Source: JAVBQU01 sp031548675
GTDB lineage: Bacteria; Bacteroidota; Bacteroidia; Bacteroidales; P3
Direction of reading: 5' to 3'
Assembly: GCA_031548675.1 (NCBI GenBank)
Contig: JAVBQU010000053.1
Span: 1 to 40,206, forward strand
DNA length: 40,206 nucleotides
Within the stretch, counting starts at the first letter, position 1; every line of letters begins with the position of its first letter. A program made the translations under genes and the position numbers. Positions 33,098 to 40,206 of the stretch are shown in pieces. The notes beneath the pieces were generated by a model. The model did no database searches. It saw only the letters and a list, made by a program, of their open reading frames with translations, and was not told where the DNA came from.

Positions 33098-35479
33098 GTG
33101 AAACATAGAGGATTTTATTTTTTTATCGGATTAATTGCTGTGTTAGCATTTACGGCTTGCAGCTCTACCCGTAAACTTCCTCAAGATGCTTATCTGCTCA
33201 AAAAAAACAAAGTAAAGATAGAAGATAAAAAGATTGAATTTTCTACCGATGCCAACGATTTAATCATCCAACAGCCCAACAAGAAATTTTTATTTATAAA
33301 AGCCAAATTACTGTCTTACAGTATGGCTAAAACAGATTCGTCGTTATGGGCACGTATCGGAGAACCTCCGGTTGTGTATAACGGTCTCGACTCAAAAAAC
33401 AGCCTGACCCAGCTTGAAAAATATTTCAAATCTATGGGGTATTTTGATGTAAAGACTTCTTATATCACAGATACAGTAGGGAAAAAACGAAATAAAATCA
33501 TAGTTAATTATACCATTCGGTTAGGAAAACCTTACTCTATAAGAAATATAAACTACACAGCGGAGGATCCTTTAATCAGTTCTATGCTGCTTGCATGGCA
33601 GGGCGAATCGTTATTGAAGCAGGGCATGACATATAATGAAAATATTTTTAAAGATGAGCGGGAAAGAATTACAAGAAACATACAAAACGAAGGTTACTTT
33701 AAGTTTACAAAAAACTATATTACCTTTCAGATGGACAGTTCTCTCAACAGCCATCAGATAGACCTGAATTTAATAATTAAAAATCTTTCTTATACAATTA
33801 ACGATAGTAATGTAGTGGGATTTCCGCACCATCGTTATAAAATTGATAATATTTTTATACGAACCGATTATAATCCAACCAGAGAAGGAAATCTCTCTTC
33901 TACACTCGACACCATCCTTTTCAGCACCAAGCAATACCGCTCAAATAAGCAAAACCAATATTCTATCATTTTTGGAAATACATTGCAGATAAAACCCAAA
34001 CGTTTAACAAGAGCGGTATATATTTCTACAAACAATTATTTCAATCTCAAAGATGTAGAAAAAACATATTCTGCTTTACGCGATTTTAACCTGTTTCAGT
34101 TTATCAATATCAATTTTACAGAACAAAATCCTCCTGTTTCCGACACCTCAGACGGCATACTCAATTGCCATATCAATTTATCGAGAAAAAAACTGCACAG
34201 CATCTCTCCTTCGTTAGAACTTAGCAACTCAGCCATTACCAATGCTCCCAACGAAGCTACAAGCGGAACAAATCTAGGCATGGAATTTAGTATGCTGTAC
34301 ACCAATTGCAATGTATTCCACGGAGCTGAAAATCTGGCTGTAAAATTCAAAACCGCTTTTGAAAAATCGTTTGGCAGAGGTTCGTCCACTCCCGACGATC
34401 GCTTTTTTAATACCTACGAAATCGGGGGCGACGTCGCCTTGCAGTTTCCACGCTTTTTGTTTCCCATCAAGCAAGATAATCTTCCAAAGTATTTCCACCC
34501 TAAAACAACCCTTACTGTAGGAGGAGATTACCAGCTGCAAACCAATTTCTCGCGTAAAATATTCTCAACTTCTTTGGGTTACTATCTTAAACCTAATTTA
34601 ATTCATGAGCATTATTTGTTCCCGATAGGATTGAATATCATAAAGATGAATCCGGATTCCATATTCAACGCCTACTTGGCAAGTACCAATGATGAAAGAT
34701 TTAAAGACCAGTATTCGGATAAATTTATCATGAATTTAAGGTATAGTTTTATATATAATACACAGGACCTAAGTAAAATAAAAAACTTCTATTTCGTCCG
34801 TTGGAATATGGAAACGGCAGGTAACTTATTAAATTTGGTGAGCATCACCACCGATGCTATAAAAAATTCAGAAGGTTTTTATACTTTAAATGGATTACAA
34901 TACGCCCAATATGTAAGAACAGACATAGAATGGAAAAAATATTTTATGTTTAGCAAAACGCATCATGCCGTATTACGATTTGTCGGGGGTATTGGTACAG
35001 CATACAGCAACTCTATTGCCCTGCCCTATGACCGTAGTTTTTTTGCAGGAGGAAGCAACGGATTACGGGCTTGGCGTTACCGAAAATTGGGTCCGGGAGG
35101 ATTTAACCCCAATATGGTTGCGGGTATCGACCCTAATATAGACCGCACCGGCGATATGATGCTGAGCATAAATGCTGAAAACCGTTTTACTATTTACAAA
35201 TACTTAGAAGGGGCTTTATTTACCGATATGGGCAATATCTGGCTGCTCCGTCCCAACAGTACTTTTCCTGAAGGAGAATTCAAAATCAATAAGTTTTATC
35301 AGCAAATTGCTTGGGATATGGGTGTCGGCTTGCGGCTCAATCTTTCCTTTTTTATTGTCCGCCTAGATTTAGCAATACCCATTACCGAACCCGAAAACTC
35401 AAAAGGAGATCGTTTTGTGATACAAAAAACCCAATTTAACGATGTTCTTGTAAACTTTGGAATCGGTTATCCATTCTAA
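33098..35479 (+). CDS. tamL: Omp85-family outer-membrane lipoprotein TamL
   Basis: 793 residues from a GTG start. Lipoprotein signal peptide with lipobox AFTA-C at Cys21, followed by STRKLPQDAYLLKKNKVKIE, the hallmark of the Bacteroidota TamA-like lipoprotein. The N-terminal half has POTRA-like segments (LEKYFKSMGYFDVKTSY, GKPYSIRNINYTAEDPL, RITRNIQNEGYFKFT). The C-terminal half is a 16-strand barrel with RSFFAGGSNGLRAWRYRKLGPGGF (Omp85 motif region) and ends in a terminal aromatic (VNFGIGYPF). It works with a TamB-like protein in outer-membrane assembly or lipid transport; tamB, often adjacent, is not found here. No other ATG fits the signal peptide, so GTG is certain. Confidence 0.93.
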   Translation: MKHRGFYFFIGLIAVLAFTACSSTRKLPQDAYLLKKNKVKIEDKKIEFSTDANDLIIQQPNKKFLFIKAKLLSYSMAKTDSSLWARIGEPPVVYNGLDSKNSLTQLEKYFKSMGYFDVKTSYITDTVGKKRNKIIVNYTIRLGKPYSIRNINYTAEDPLISSMLLAWQGESLLKQGMTYNENIFKDERERITRNIQNEGYFKFTKNYITFQMDSSLNSHQIDLNLIIKNLSYTINDSNVVGFPHHRYKIDNIFIRTDYNPTREGNLSSTLDTILFSTKQYRSNKQNQYSIIFGNTLQIKPKRLTRAVYISTNNYFNLKDVEKTYSALRDFNLFQFININFTEQNPPVSDTSDGILNCHINLSRKKLHSISPSLELSNSAITNAPNEATSGTNLGMEFSMLYTNCNVFHGAENLAVKFKTAFEKSFGRGSSTPDDRFFNTYEIGGDVALQFPRFLFPIKQDNLPKYFHPKTTLTVGGDYQLQTNFSRKIFSTSLGYYLKPNLIHEHYLFPIGLNIIKMNPDSIFNAYLASTNDERFKDQYSDKFIMNLRYSFIYNTQDLSKIKNFYFVRWNMETAGNLLNLVSITTDAIKNSEGFYTLNGLQYAQYVRTDIEWKKYFMFSKTHHAVLRFVGGIGTAYSNSIALPYDRSFFAGGSNGLRAWRYRKLGPGGFNPNMVAGIDPNIDRTGDMMLSINAENRFTIYKYLEGALFTDMGNIWLLRPNSTFPEGEFKINKFYQQIAWDMGVGLRLNLSFFIVRLDLAIPITEPENSKGDRFVIQKTQFNDVLVNFGIGYPF

Positions 35480-35581
35480 AATCCGCTGCATATCTTTTGT
35501 TTGATAGATAATGCCCGCAAAAATTGAAAATTAAATCCAAATATCAACCATCCTAAATACGCTATAAGAAAAAACAATCTA

Positions 35582-36733
35582 ATGCAGAAATCAACAATTT
35601 CTATGGCTGCGTTTGCAGATACAAAACCGCACTACAATATTCTCGATGGATTGCGGGGTGTAGCAGCCATCACAGTAGTATGTTTCCACATATTTGAAGC
35701 TTTTGCAACCAGTCATTTAGACCAACGCATCAATCATGGTTACTTAGCCGTCGATTTTTTATTTATGCTTTAGGGCTTCGTTGTCGGTTACGCTTACGAC
35801 AATCGTTGGGGAACAATGAAAACCAAAGACTTCATCAAACGCAGAATGATACGCCTGCACCCCATGGTTGTGATAGGAGCCGTCATAGGAGCAATTATGT
35901 TTTATTTTCAAGGCTGTTCCGTATGGGATGTATCAAAAGTAGCTGTTTGGGCTTTGCTTATTACCACATTTTTGAACATGCTATTAATCCCATCTACTCC
36001 CGGAACAGAAATTAGAGGTGTAGGCGAAATATTTCCTTTAAATGGTCCTAGCTGGTCTTTGTTCTTTGAATACATTGGTAATATTCTTTATGCCTTATTC
36101 ATCCGAAAACTTTCTACAAAAGCCCTTACCGTATTGGTTTTTGCTGCCGGATGCGGTTTGGCGGCATTTGCCATTTTAGGTCCTTTAGGCGATATCTGCG
36201 TCGGATATTCATTAACCGGAACAGAATTTACCGGAGGCTCTTTCCGACTACTGTTTTCTTTTTCCGCCGGATTGCTTCTTTCCCGTATTTTCAAGCCTGT
36301 AAATATAAGAGGAGCTTTTTGGATATGCAGTCTGTCTGTTGTTGCTCTCTTGGCTATTCCACGCATAGGCGGAGCTGAGCATTTATGGATGAACGGAATG
36401 TATGACGCTATGTGCTGTATCTTGTTTTTTCCGCTGCTTGTCTATCTTGGAGCGTCAGGAAAAACTACCGATAAATACACAACTCAAATATGCAAGTTTT
36501 TAGGAGACATCTCCTATCCTTTATACATGGTTCATTATCCTTTTATATATCTGTATTATGCTTGGGTAAAAAATAATAATCTTAGCTTTCAGGAATCACT
36601 GCCCGGTGCAGCAGGAGTTGTTATAGGAAGTATCGTTTTAGCTTATCTCTGTTTGAAGTTTTATGATATACCGGTACGGCAATACTTAACGAACCGATTT
36701 TTAAAGCCCAAAAACAAAACGAAACTTGCATAA
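35582..36733 (+). pseudogene. Acyltransferase-3 family membrane protein interrupted by one amber codon
   Basis: Reading from the ATG at 35582, the frame gives HYNILDGLRGVAAITVVCFHIFEAF (the catalytic-His region of acyltransferase family 3) and then ...LAVDFLFML, TAG (35771-35773), GFVVGYAYDNRWG and continues open to 36733. The stop is codon 64 of 384. In this family the position after FxLSGF is a conserved Ser, so TCG to TAG is the simplest change. All later parts look intact: about nine membrane helices, the NGPSWSLFFEYIGN motif, and the terminal LGDISYPLYMVHYP. An internal ATG (35816) could start a 305-residue product lacking the catalytic His, so activity is unlikely. Probably a very recent pseudogene, or a sequencing error. 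Confidence 0.85.
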
Positions 36734-36815
36734 CAGTAACGAACTTGCACGTTGTATGTATCAAATTTCCAAAAACCTGCATAAAAAAACACTTGTACAA
36801 AAAAAAGAAATCATG

Positions 36816-36823
36816 TACCTTTG
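36816..36823 (+). promoter_or_regulatory. Promoter of rpsU
   Basis: TACCTTTG is an exact -7 box, with TTG (36793-36795) at the -33 position, 20 bases upstream. It is the cleanest promoter in the window. Confidence 0.75.
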
Positions 36824-36852
36824 CAAAAATTAATTTTTTAACTTAACAAAAG

Positions 36853-36860
36853 AAAGAGGT
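36853..36860 (+). promoter_or_regulatory. Partial Shine-Dalgarno of rpsU
   Basis: AAAGAGGT lies 7 bases before the ATG. It is one G short of AAAGGAGGT. Most Bacteroidota genes lack any such sequence, and bS21 itself takes part in hiding the anti-SD, so an SD on rpsU fits autoregulation. Confidence 0.55.
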
Positions 36861-36867
36861 ATTAATT

Positions 36868-37065
36868 ATGATCATTGTTCCCATTAAAGAAGGCGATAAC
36901 ATTGAGCGCGCTTTGAAGAAACTAAAAAGAAAGTTTGAAAAAACCGGAGTAGTAAGAGAATTAAGAGCACGTCAAAAATTCACAAAACCTTCAGTGAAAC
37001 AAAGAGATCAAAAATTAAAAGCTATTTATGTTCAACACTTGCGCGATCAAGCAGCTATGATGTAA
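36868..37065 (+). CDS. rpsU: 30S ribosomal protein bS21
   Basis: 65-residue basic ribosomal protein, seen from MIIVPIKEGDNIERALKKLKRKFEKTGVVRELRARQKFTKPSVKQRDQK. In Bacteroidota ribosomes bS21, with bS6 and bS18, helps to sequester the 3' end of 16S rRNA, so it controls the use of Shine-Dalgarno sequences. First gene of the conserved rpsU-xerC/D-hpf set. It has a strong promoter, a partial SD and a strong hairpin terminator, so much of its transcript should end before xerC. Confidence 0.97.
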   Translation: MIIVPIKEGDNIERALKKLKRKFEKTGVVRELRARQKFTKPSVKQRDQKLKAIYVQHLRDQAAMM

Positions 37066-37088
37066 GAGCGGAATAGAAAAAGTTTTAG

Positions 37089-37138
37089 AAAAACTTGCAT
37101 AAAGGAGAAAATCATTGTACCTTTATGCAAGTTTTTTT
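37089..37138 (+). terminator. Strong hairpin terminator between rpsU and xerC/D
   Basis: A perfect 17-bp stem pairs AAAAACTTGCATAAAGG (37089-37105) with the inverse arm at 37120-37136, around a 14-base loop, with the T run continuing to 37138. The xerC/D start codon is only 4 bases after it. The 3' arm contains TACCTTTA, one base off a -7 box, so the downstream gene may be read by leakage or from a weak promoter overlapping the hairpin. Confidence 0.9.
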
Positions 37139-37142
37139 GTTT

Positions 37143-38027
37143 ATGGATACAACACATTTTTATCAATACTTAGCCTCGGAAAAACGATATTCTCCTCATA
37201 CGATTACCTCGTATAAAAATGACTTAGAATCGTTTTGCGAATATTTGCATGAAACGTATGAAATTGATTCAGCAAAAAAAGTTACCTTAGAAATGCTGCG
37301 GTCATGGGTTGTATATCTAGCCGAAAAGAATTTTTCAAACAAAAGTATCAACAGAAAAACGAGTACTCTTAAATCCTATTTCTGTTTTTTGCAAAGAATA
37401 GGAGATTTAGAAGAAAATCCTGCAAAATTATTACCCTCTCTCAAATTATCTAAACACTTACCCATTTTTTTGCGGGAAGACGACATGGGAAATGTTACAC
37501 ACTTGCAACCTGATACCCAAAATTGGGAAACGCTGAGAAACCATCTGATTGTAGAATTATTTTATGCAACAGGCATACGCGAATCGGAACTCATCGGATT
37601 AAAAAATGTGGATATTGATTTTGGAAAAAACATTTTAAAGATTAAAGGCAAGGGCAATAAAGAACGTTTCATCCCGTTTACAGATGAATTGAAACAAAAA
37701 ATAGAAGCTTATATAAGCGAGAGAAATAAAGCTATCTCATATTCAGCAGATAATCTTTTTGTCACCTCAAAAGGCAAACCTATTTATCCCATGTTTGTTT
37801 ATAGAATAGTAAAACAATACATTTCGATGGTATCAACAATAGATAAACGAAGTCCGCATGTTTTACGACATACATTTGCCACACATTTGTTGGATAATGG
37901 AAGCGATATCAATGCAATCAAAGATTTATTAGGGCATTCGAGCTTAGCGGCAACTCAGGTTTACACACACAATACTATCGAAAAATTGAAAAAATCTTAT
38001 AAAGCTCATCCAAGAGCAAATGTATAA
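37143..38027 (+). CDS. Tyrosine recombinase XerC/XerD
   Basis: 294-residue site-specific recombinase for chromosome dimer resolution. I chose the ATG at 37143 (MDTTHFYQYLASEKRYSPHTITSYKNDL). An upstream in-frame TTG lies inside the terminator hairpin. The N-terminal SAM-like core-binding domain runs to about 100. The catalytic domain has Arg in YATGIRESEL (about 146), Lys in IKGKGNKERFIPF, HVLRHTFATHLL (His, Arg), LGHSSLAATQVYTH (His, Tyr nucleophile). All six catalytic residues are present. Conserved location between rpsU and hpf. XerC and XerD cannot be told apart from sequence alone. Confidence 0.93.
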   Translation: MDTTHFYQYLASEKRYSPHTITSYKNDLESFCEYLHETYEIDSAKKVTLEMLRSWVVYLAEKNFSNKSINRKTSTLKSYFCFLQRIGDLEENPAKLLPSLKLSKHLPIFLREDDMGNVTHLQPDTQNWETLRNHLIVELFYATGIRESELIGLKNVDIDFGKNILKIKGKGNKERFIPFTDELKQKIEAYISERNKAISYSADNLFVTSKGKPIYPMFVYRIVKQYISMVSTIDKRSPHVLRHTFATHLLDNGSDINAIKDLLGHSSLAATQVYTHNTIEKLKKSYKAHPRANV

Positions 38028-38034
38028 ATTAAAT

Positions 38035-38043
38035 AAAGGAGGT
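38035..38043 (+). promoter_or_regulatory. Near-perfect Shine-Dalgarno of hpf
   Basis: AAAGGAGGT, 5 bases between its end and the ATG at 38049. It is complementary to the usual CCUCCUUU of 16S rRNA. I saw no other full SD before a gene in this window. Confidence 0.85.
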
Positions 38044-38048
38044 TTATT

Positions 38049-38342
38049 ATGAACATCAACATTCAATCCGTAAAGTTCAAAACAGACTCAAAATTAGAGG
38101 ATTTTATCCATCAAAAAGTAAGAAAACTTGTCAACAACATTGATGTAACCAGTTGTGATGTTACGCTGAAGTTAGAAAATAACGATCAGCATGAAAACAA
38201 AATAACGGAAATTCAATTGAATATTCCAAGTGGAGAATTGTTTGCTAAAAAGCAAGCCCCCAGTTTTGAGGAAGCTACAGACCTTGCCGTGGATGCATTG
38301 AAATCACAAATAGCCAAATTCAAAGATAAACTTAGAAATTAA
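38049..38342 (+). CDS. hpf: Short-form ribosome hibernation promoting factor (HPF/RaiA family)
   Basis: 97-residue cytoplasmic protein that binds the 30S decoding site and stores ribosomes as inactive 70S or 100S particles in stationary phase. The fold is recognisable from MNINIQSVKFKTDSKLEDFIHQKVRKL (helix 1), VTLKLENNDQHENKITEIQLNIPSGELFAKKQAPSFEEATDLAVDALKSQIAKFKDKL. It lacks the C-terminal dimerisation domain of long HPF. It follows xerC/D by 21 bases in the same unit and is closed by a terminator. The exceptional SD upstream suggests that its translation depends on ribosomes with an exposed anti-SD. Confidence 0.95.
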   Translation: MNINIQSVKFKTDSKLEDFIHQKVRKLVNNIDVTSCDVTLKLENNDQHENKITEIQLNIPSGELFAKKQAPSFEEATDLAVDALKSQIAKFKDKLRN

Positions 38343-38362
38343 AAAAATTGGAAACGATTTGC

Positions 38363-38394
38363 AAAGCCATTGGTTGAATAACCAGTGGCTTTTT
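38363..38394 (+). terminator. Terminator after hpf
   Basis: A 13-bp stem (38363-38375 with 38380-38392, one G-U pair) around loop GAAT, followed by T to 38394. Confidence 0.88.
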
Positions 38395-38416
38395 AGTTAA
38401 TCCAGATAAAAATCAG

Positions 38417-38424
38417 TATATTTG
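38417..38424 (+). promoter_or_regulatory. -7 box of arcA
   Basis: TATATTTG, exact TAnnTTTG. A T-rich stretch at 38391-38394 could be the -33 element. Transcription should start near 38431. Confidence 0.6.
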
Positions 38425-38431
38425 CAGAAAA

Positions 38432-38451
38432 ATACAGTATTTATACTGTAT
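38432..38451. promoter_or_regulatory. Operator-like palindrome at the arcA transcription start
   Basis: ATACAGTAT-TT-ATACTGTAT, a perfect 9-bp dyad with a 2-base centre, placed right at the predicted start site. A repressor bound here would block initiation. It does not match ArgR boxes, and the inner order ACAGT..ACTGT differs from the CTGT-N8-ACAG LexA pattern, so the regulator is unknown. Confidence 0.6.
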
Positions 38452-38474
38452 AAGTCGAACGAAAACCCGAATTT

Positions 38475-39704
38475 ATGATCAATGTAAGTGTAACCTCTGA
38501 AACCGGAAATCTCGAAAGCGTACTTTTGCACCGCCCCGGCGTAGAAATCGAACGCATGACTCCAGATAATGCAAAACAAGCTTTATACAGCGATTTGTTA
38601 AGTTACCCCATCGCTCAAAAAGAATACAGCTTTTTTGAACAGGTGATAGGCAAATGGGGAACACAAATCTATCAAGTTTCCGACTTACTCGAGCAGACAC
38701 TTCAAAATGAATATGCAAAGAAAATTATTATCGAAGCATTTTGCAAAGCCGACCAATGCGAGTTTTTACAAGATGAATTATTTGCATTGCCGAATGCCGT
38801 TTTAGCTCATTCTTTGATTGAAGGCTACGAATATCAATCACATCATCCCCAAGCTAAAGCCGAAGAACGATATATTTTAAAACCTTTGTTTAATCTGTTT
38901 TTTACCCGAGATATAGCCTCTGTGGTCTATGATACGGTAATTATCAATTCGATGGCAACAGCAGTACGAGCCAAAGAAAGTATGCTGGCATCGGTTATCT
39001 TCCAACATCTTTTTAATCAAAATACTTTCTCTCCCATTCAGTCAGATATAAAAGCACACACTGAAGGCGGCGATATTTTGGTAGTAAGCGAAAATATACT
39101 TTTTATCGGCGTAGCAGCCCGTAGCAATATGCAGGGTGTGAATACATTGATAAATTATTTTAAAAAGCAAAAACCGAAATTTCATATTTTAGTTCAGGAG
39201 CTGCCTACGCATCCTGAATCGTTTATCCATCTGGATATGGTTTTTACACTTTTAGATAAAAATACTTGTATGGTTTTTGATCCTTTGATAAAGAAAAGTC
39301 AAGCTTTTTCCCAATACAAAACCACCCTTATTGAAATAGATAACGGCAATGTACGATACCACGAAAAAGCAGATTTTTTTCAAGGAGTCAAAGACTTAGG
39401 CTTAGATTTGAAACCTGTTTTATGCGGAGGAAACGATGCTTGGTATCAAGCCCGCGAACAATGGCATAGCGGAGCGAACTTTTTTGCACTCGGCGAAGGT
39501 AAAATTATAGGTTATGCCCGCAATATCCGTACCATAGAAGCACTCGATAAAGAAGGATTTGCAGTATTACCAGCCCATGATATTTGTAATGGAGCAATTG
39601 ATATGAAAACTTATAGCCGTTTTGTAGCTGCTATTCAAGCGTCCGAATTGCCAAGAGGAGGCGGTGGAGCCCGCTGCATGACAATGCCTTTGCGTAGAAG
39701 CTGA
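38475..39704 (+). CDS. arcA: Arginine deiminase
   Basis: Hydrolyses arginine to citrulline and ammonia, first step of the ADI pathway. 409 residues, the usual length. Family motifs in order: NLESVLLHRPGVEIERMTPDN (11-31), LFNLFFTRDIASV, HTEGGDILV, HLDMVFTLLD, and RCMTMPLRR with the catalytic Cys401 near the C terminus. The His, Asp and Glu of the catalytic triad region are in EGGD and HLDMVFT. No arcB, arcC or arginine/ornithine antiporter lies next to it, so it stands alone in its own transcription unit with an operator-like palindrome. It fits an amino-acid-fermenting lifestyle, together with the lysine genes. Confidence 0.95.
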   Translation: MINVSVTSETGNLESVLLHRPGVEIERMTPDNAKQALYSDLLSYPIAQKEYSFFEQVIGKWGTQIYQVSDLLEQTLQNEYAKKIIIEAFCKADQCEFLQDELFALPNAVLAHSLIEGYEYQSHHPQAKAEERYILKPLFNLFFTRDIASVVYDTVIINSMATAVRAKESMLASVIFQHLFNQNTFSPIQSDIKAHTEGGDILVVSENILFIGVAARSNMQGVNTLINYFKKQKPKFHILVQELPTHPESFIHLDMVFTLLDKNTCMVFDPLIKKSQAFSQYKTTLIEIDNGNVRYHEKADFFQGVKDLGLDLKPVLCGGNDAWYQAREQWHSGANFFALGEGKIIGYARNIRTIEALDKEGFAVLPAHDICNGAIDMKTYSRFVAAIQASELPRGGGGARCMTMPLRRS

Positions 39705-39750
39705 AATCTTCGCGATTGGTAAGCAAATCTATATCCCTAAGCTTTCAATA

Positions 39751-40206
39751 TCAGACTATATAAGCGTCGTTTTCTAAGGATTTTAAAGTAACAGTGGAAA
39801 TTGTATTAACCAATGATTCTTGAAATCGCGTTTTTACCCGTATGTAATTATCGGAAAATCCTCCGATATAACCATTCTGATTATCGCTTTCCCATAACAC
39901 AGAAGCCAAATAATCTGTATTTTCTTTGTAAAAAGCCATTTTTTTAGCATCAGAAAGCTGCTGCAATTTCTTGCTTCGCTCTCTGCGTTCAGCTACAGGA
40001 ATTTTTCCCTGCATCTTCAACGCGTATGTATCCGGTCGCTCAGAATAGGTAAAAACATGGAGGTACGAAATTGGTAATTCCTCAATAAATTGATATGTAC
40101 TGAGAAATTCTTCTTCAGTTTCGCCGTTAAAGCCTACAATTACATCACAAGCAATACAGGCATGAGGCATGGCTTGTTTAATCTTCAATACTTTTTCGGC
40201 AAATAA
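39751..40206 (-). CDS. mtaB: tRNA (t6A37) methylthiotransferase MtaB-like, C-terminal part
   Basis: The frame is open to the window edge; 151 residues of the C-terminal half are visible. Visible are the end of the radical SAM domain (CDVIVGFNGETEEEFLSTYQFIEELPISYLHVFTYSERPDT) and the linker VAERRERSKKLQQLSDAKKMAFYKE, followed by a TRAM-like beta region ending at the TGA stop. SYLHVFTYSERPxT is characteristic of MtaB rather than MiaB or RimO. It inserts sulfur and a methyl group into t6A at position 37 of certain tRNAs. The [4Fe-4S] cysteines lie outside the window. Convergent with arcA. Confidence 0.88.
   Translation of the reverse strand, partial: LFAEKVLKIKQAMPHACIACDVIVGFNGETEEEFLSTYQFIEELPISYLHVFTYSERPDTYALKMQGKIPVAERRERSKKLQQLSDAKKMAFYKENTDYLASVLWESDNQNGYIGGFSDNYIRVKTRFQESLVNTISTVTLKSLENDAYIV

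Noticed and set aside
35771..35773. Reassigned TAG codon in this organism
   Set aside because: TAG acts as a normal stop for the CoA-transferase gene at 13899-13901, and no other gene here reads through TAG.
38343..38474. tRNA genes after hpf
   Set aside because: Only a terminator hairpin, a promoter box and an operator-like dyad are seen; no cloverleaf or T-loop signature.

Overview
The window looks like chromosomal DNA of an anaerobic member of the Bacteroidota, probably a Bacteroidales-like amino-acid fermenter. Several independent signals agree: AT-rich intergenic DNA, repeated TAnnTTTG (-7) promoter boxes of the Bacteroidota type, a type IX secretion cargo with a CHU_C-type C-terminal domain, a TamL lipoprotein, a GWxTD protein, the rpsU-xerC-hpf gene order, and almost no Shine-Dalgarno sequences.

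Left part (1-14.7 kb): a truncated 2-oxoacid dehydrogenase E2 gene (minus) is divergent from kamD, the alpha subunit of lysine 5,6-aminomutase. Then come a 1330-residue T9SS cargo protein and a BlaI/M56 sensor operon under an obvious palindromic operator. Next on the minus strand are kdd, two paralogous small barrel-like proteins, kce, kal, a broken four-helix-bundle gene and a CoA-transferase alpha subunit. KamD, Kdd, Kce, Kal and the CoA transferase belong to the lysine-to-acetate/butyrate fermentation pathway. Here the set is scattered, and the obligate partners KamE, KamA and the CoA-transferase beta subunit are not in the window.

Middle (14.7-33 kb): ribBA, a SIMPL protein with a probable CTG start, then a long minus-strand run. 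That run holds cardiolipin synthase, a CNNM/CBS protein, a GH36 alpha-galactosidase with a MATE exporter, a SprT-like protein, a B12-binding radical SAM protein, a repeat-rich island around one orphan hypothetical gene, an orphan FAD/[2Fe-2S] electron-transfer subunit, an exported rhodanese, a GT2 glycosyltransferase, a GWxTD protein and obgE.

Right part (33-40.2 kb): tamL, an acyltransferase-3 gene interrupted by one amber codon, rpsU-xerC/D-hpf (hpf has a near-perfect Shine-Dalgarno), arginine deiminase behind an operator-like palindrome, and the 3' end of an mtaB-like tRNA methylthiotransferase.

The most unusual structure outside genes is a dispersed family of degenerate heptamer-phased arrays (words such as GTGAATA, GTGAGAA, GTGACGG, GATACGA) placed against gene ends. 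A separate 42-bp GC-rich tandem array is also present. I did not find a convincing new defence or mobile system. The best leads are the repeat families, the BlaI operator, the arcA operator, the SD-controlled hpf and the dispersed lysine pathway.
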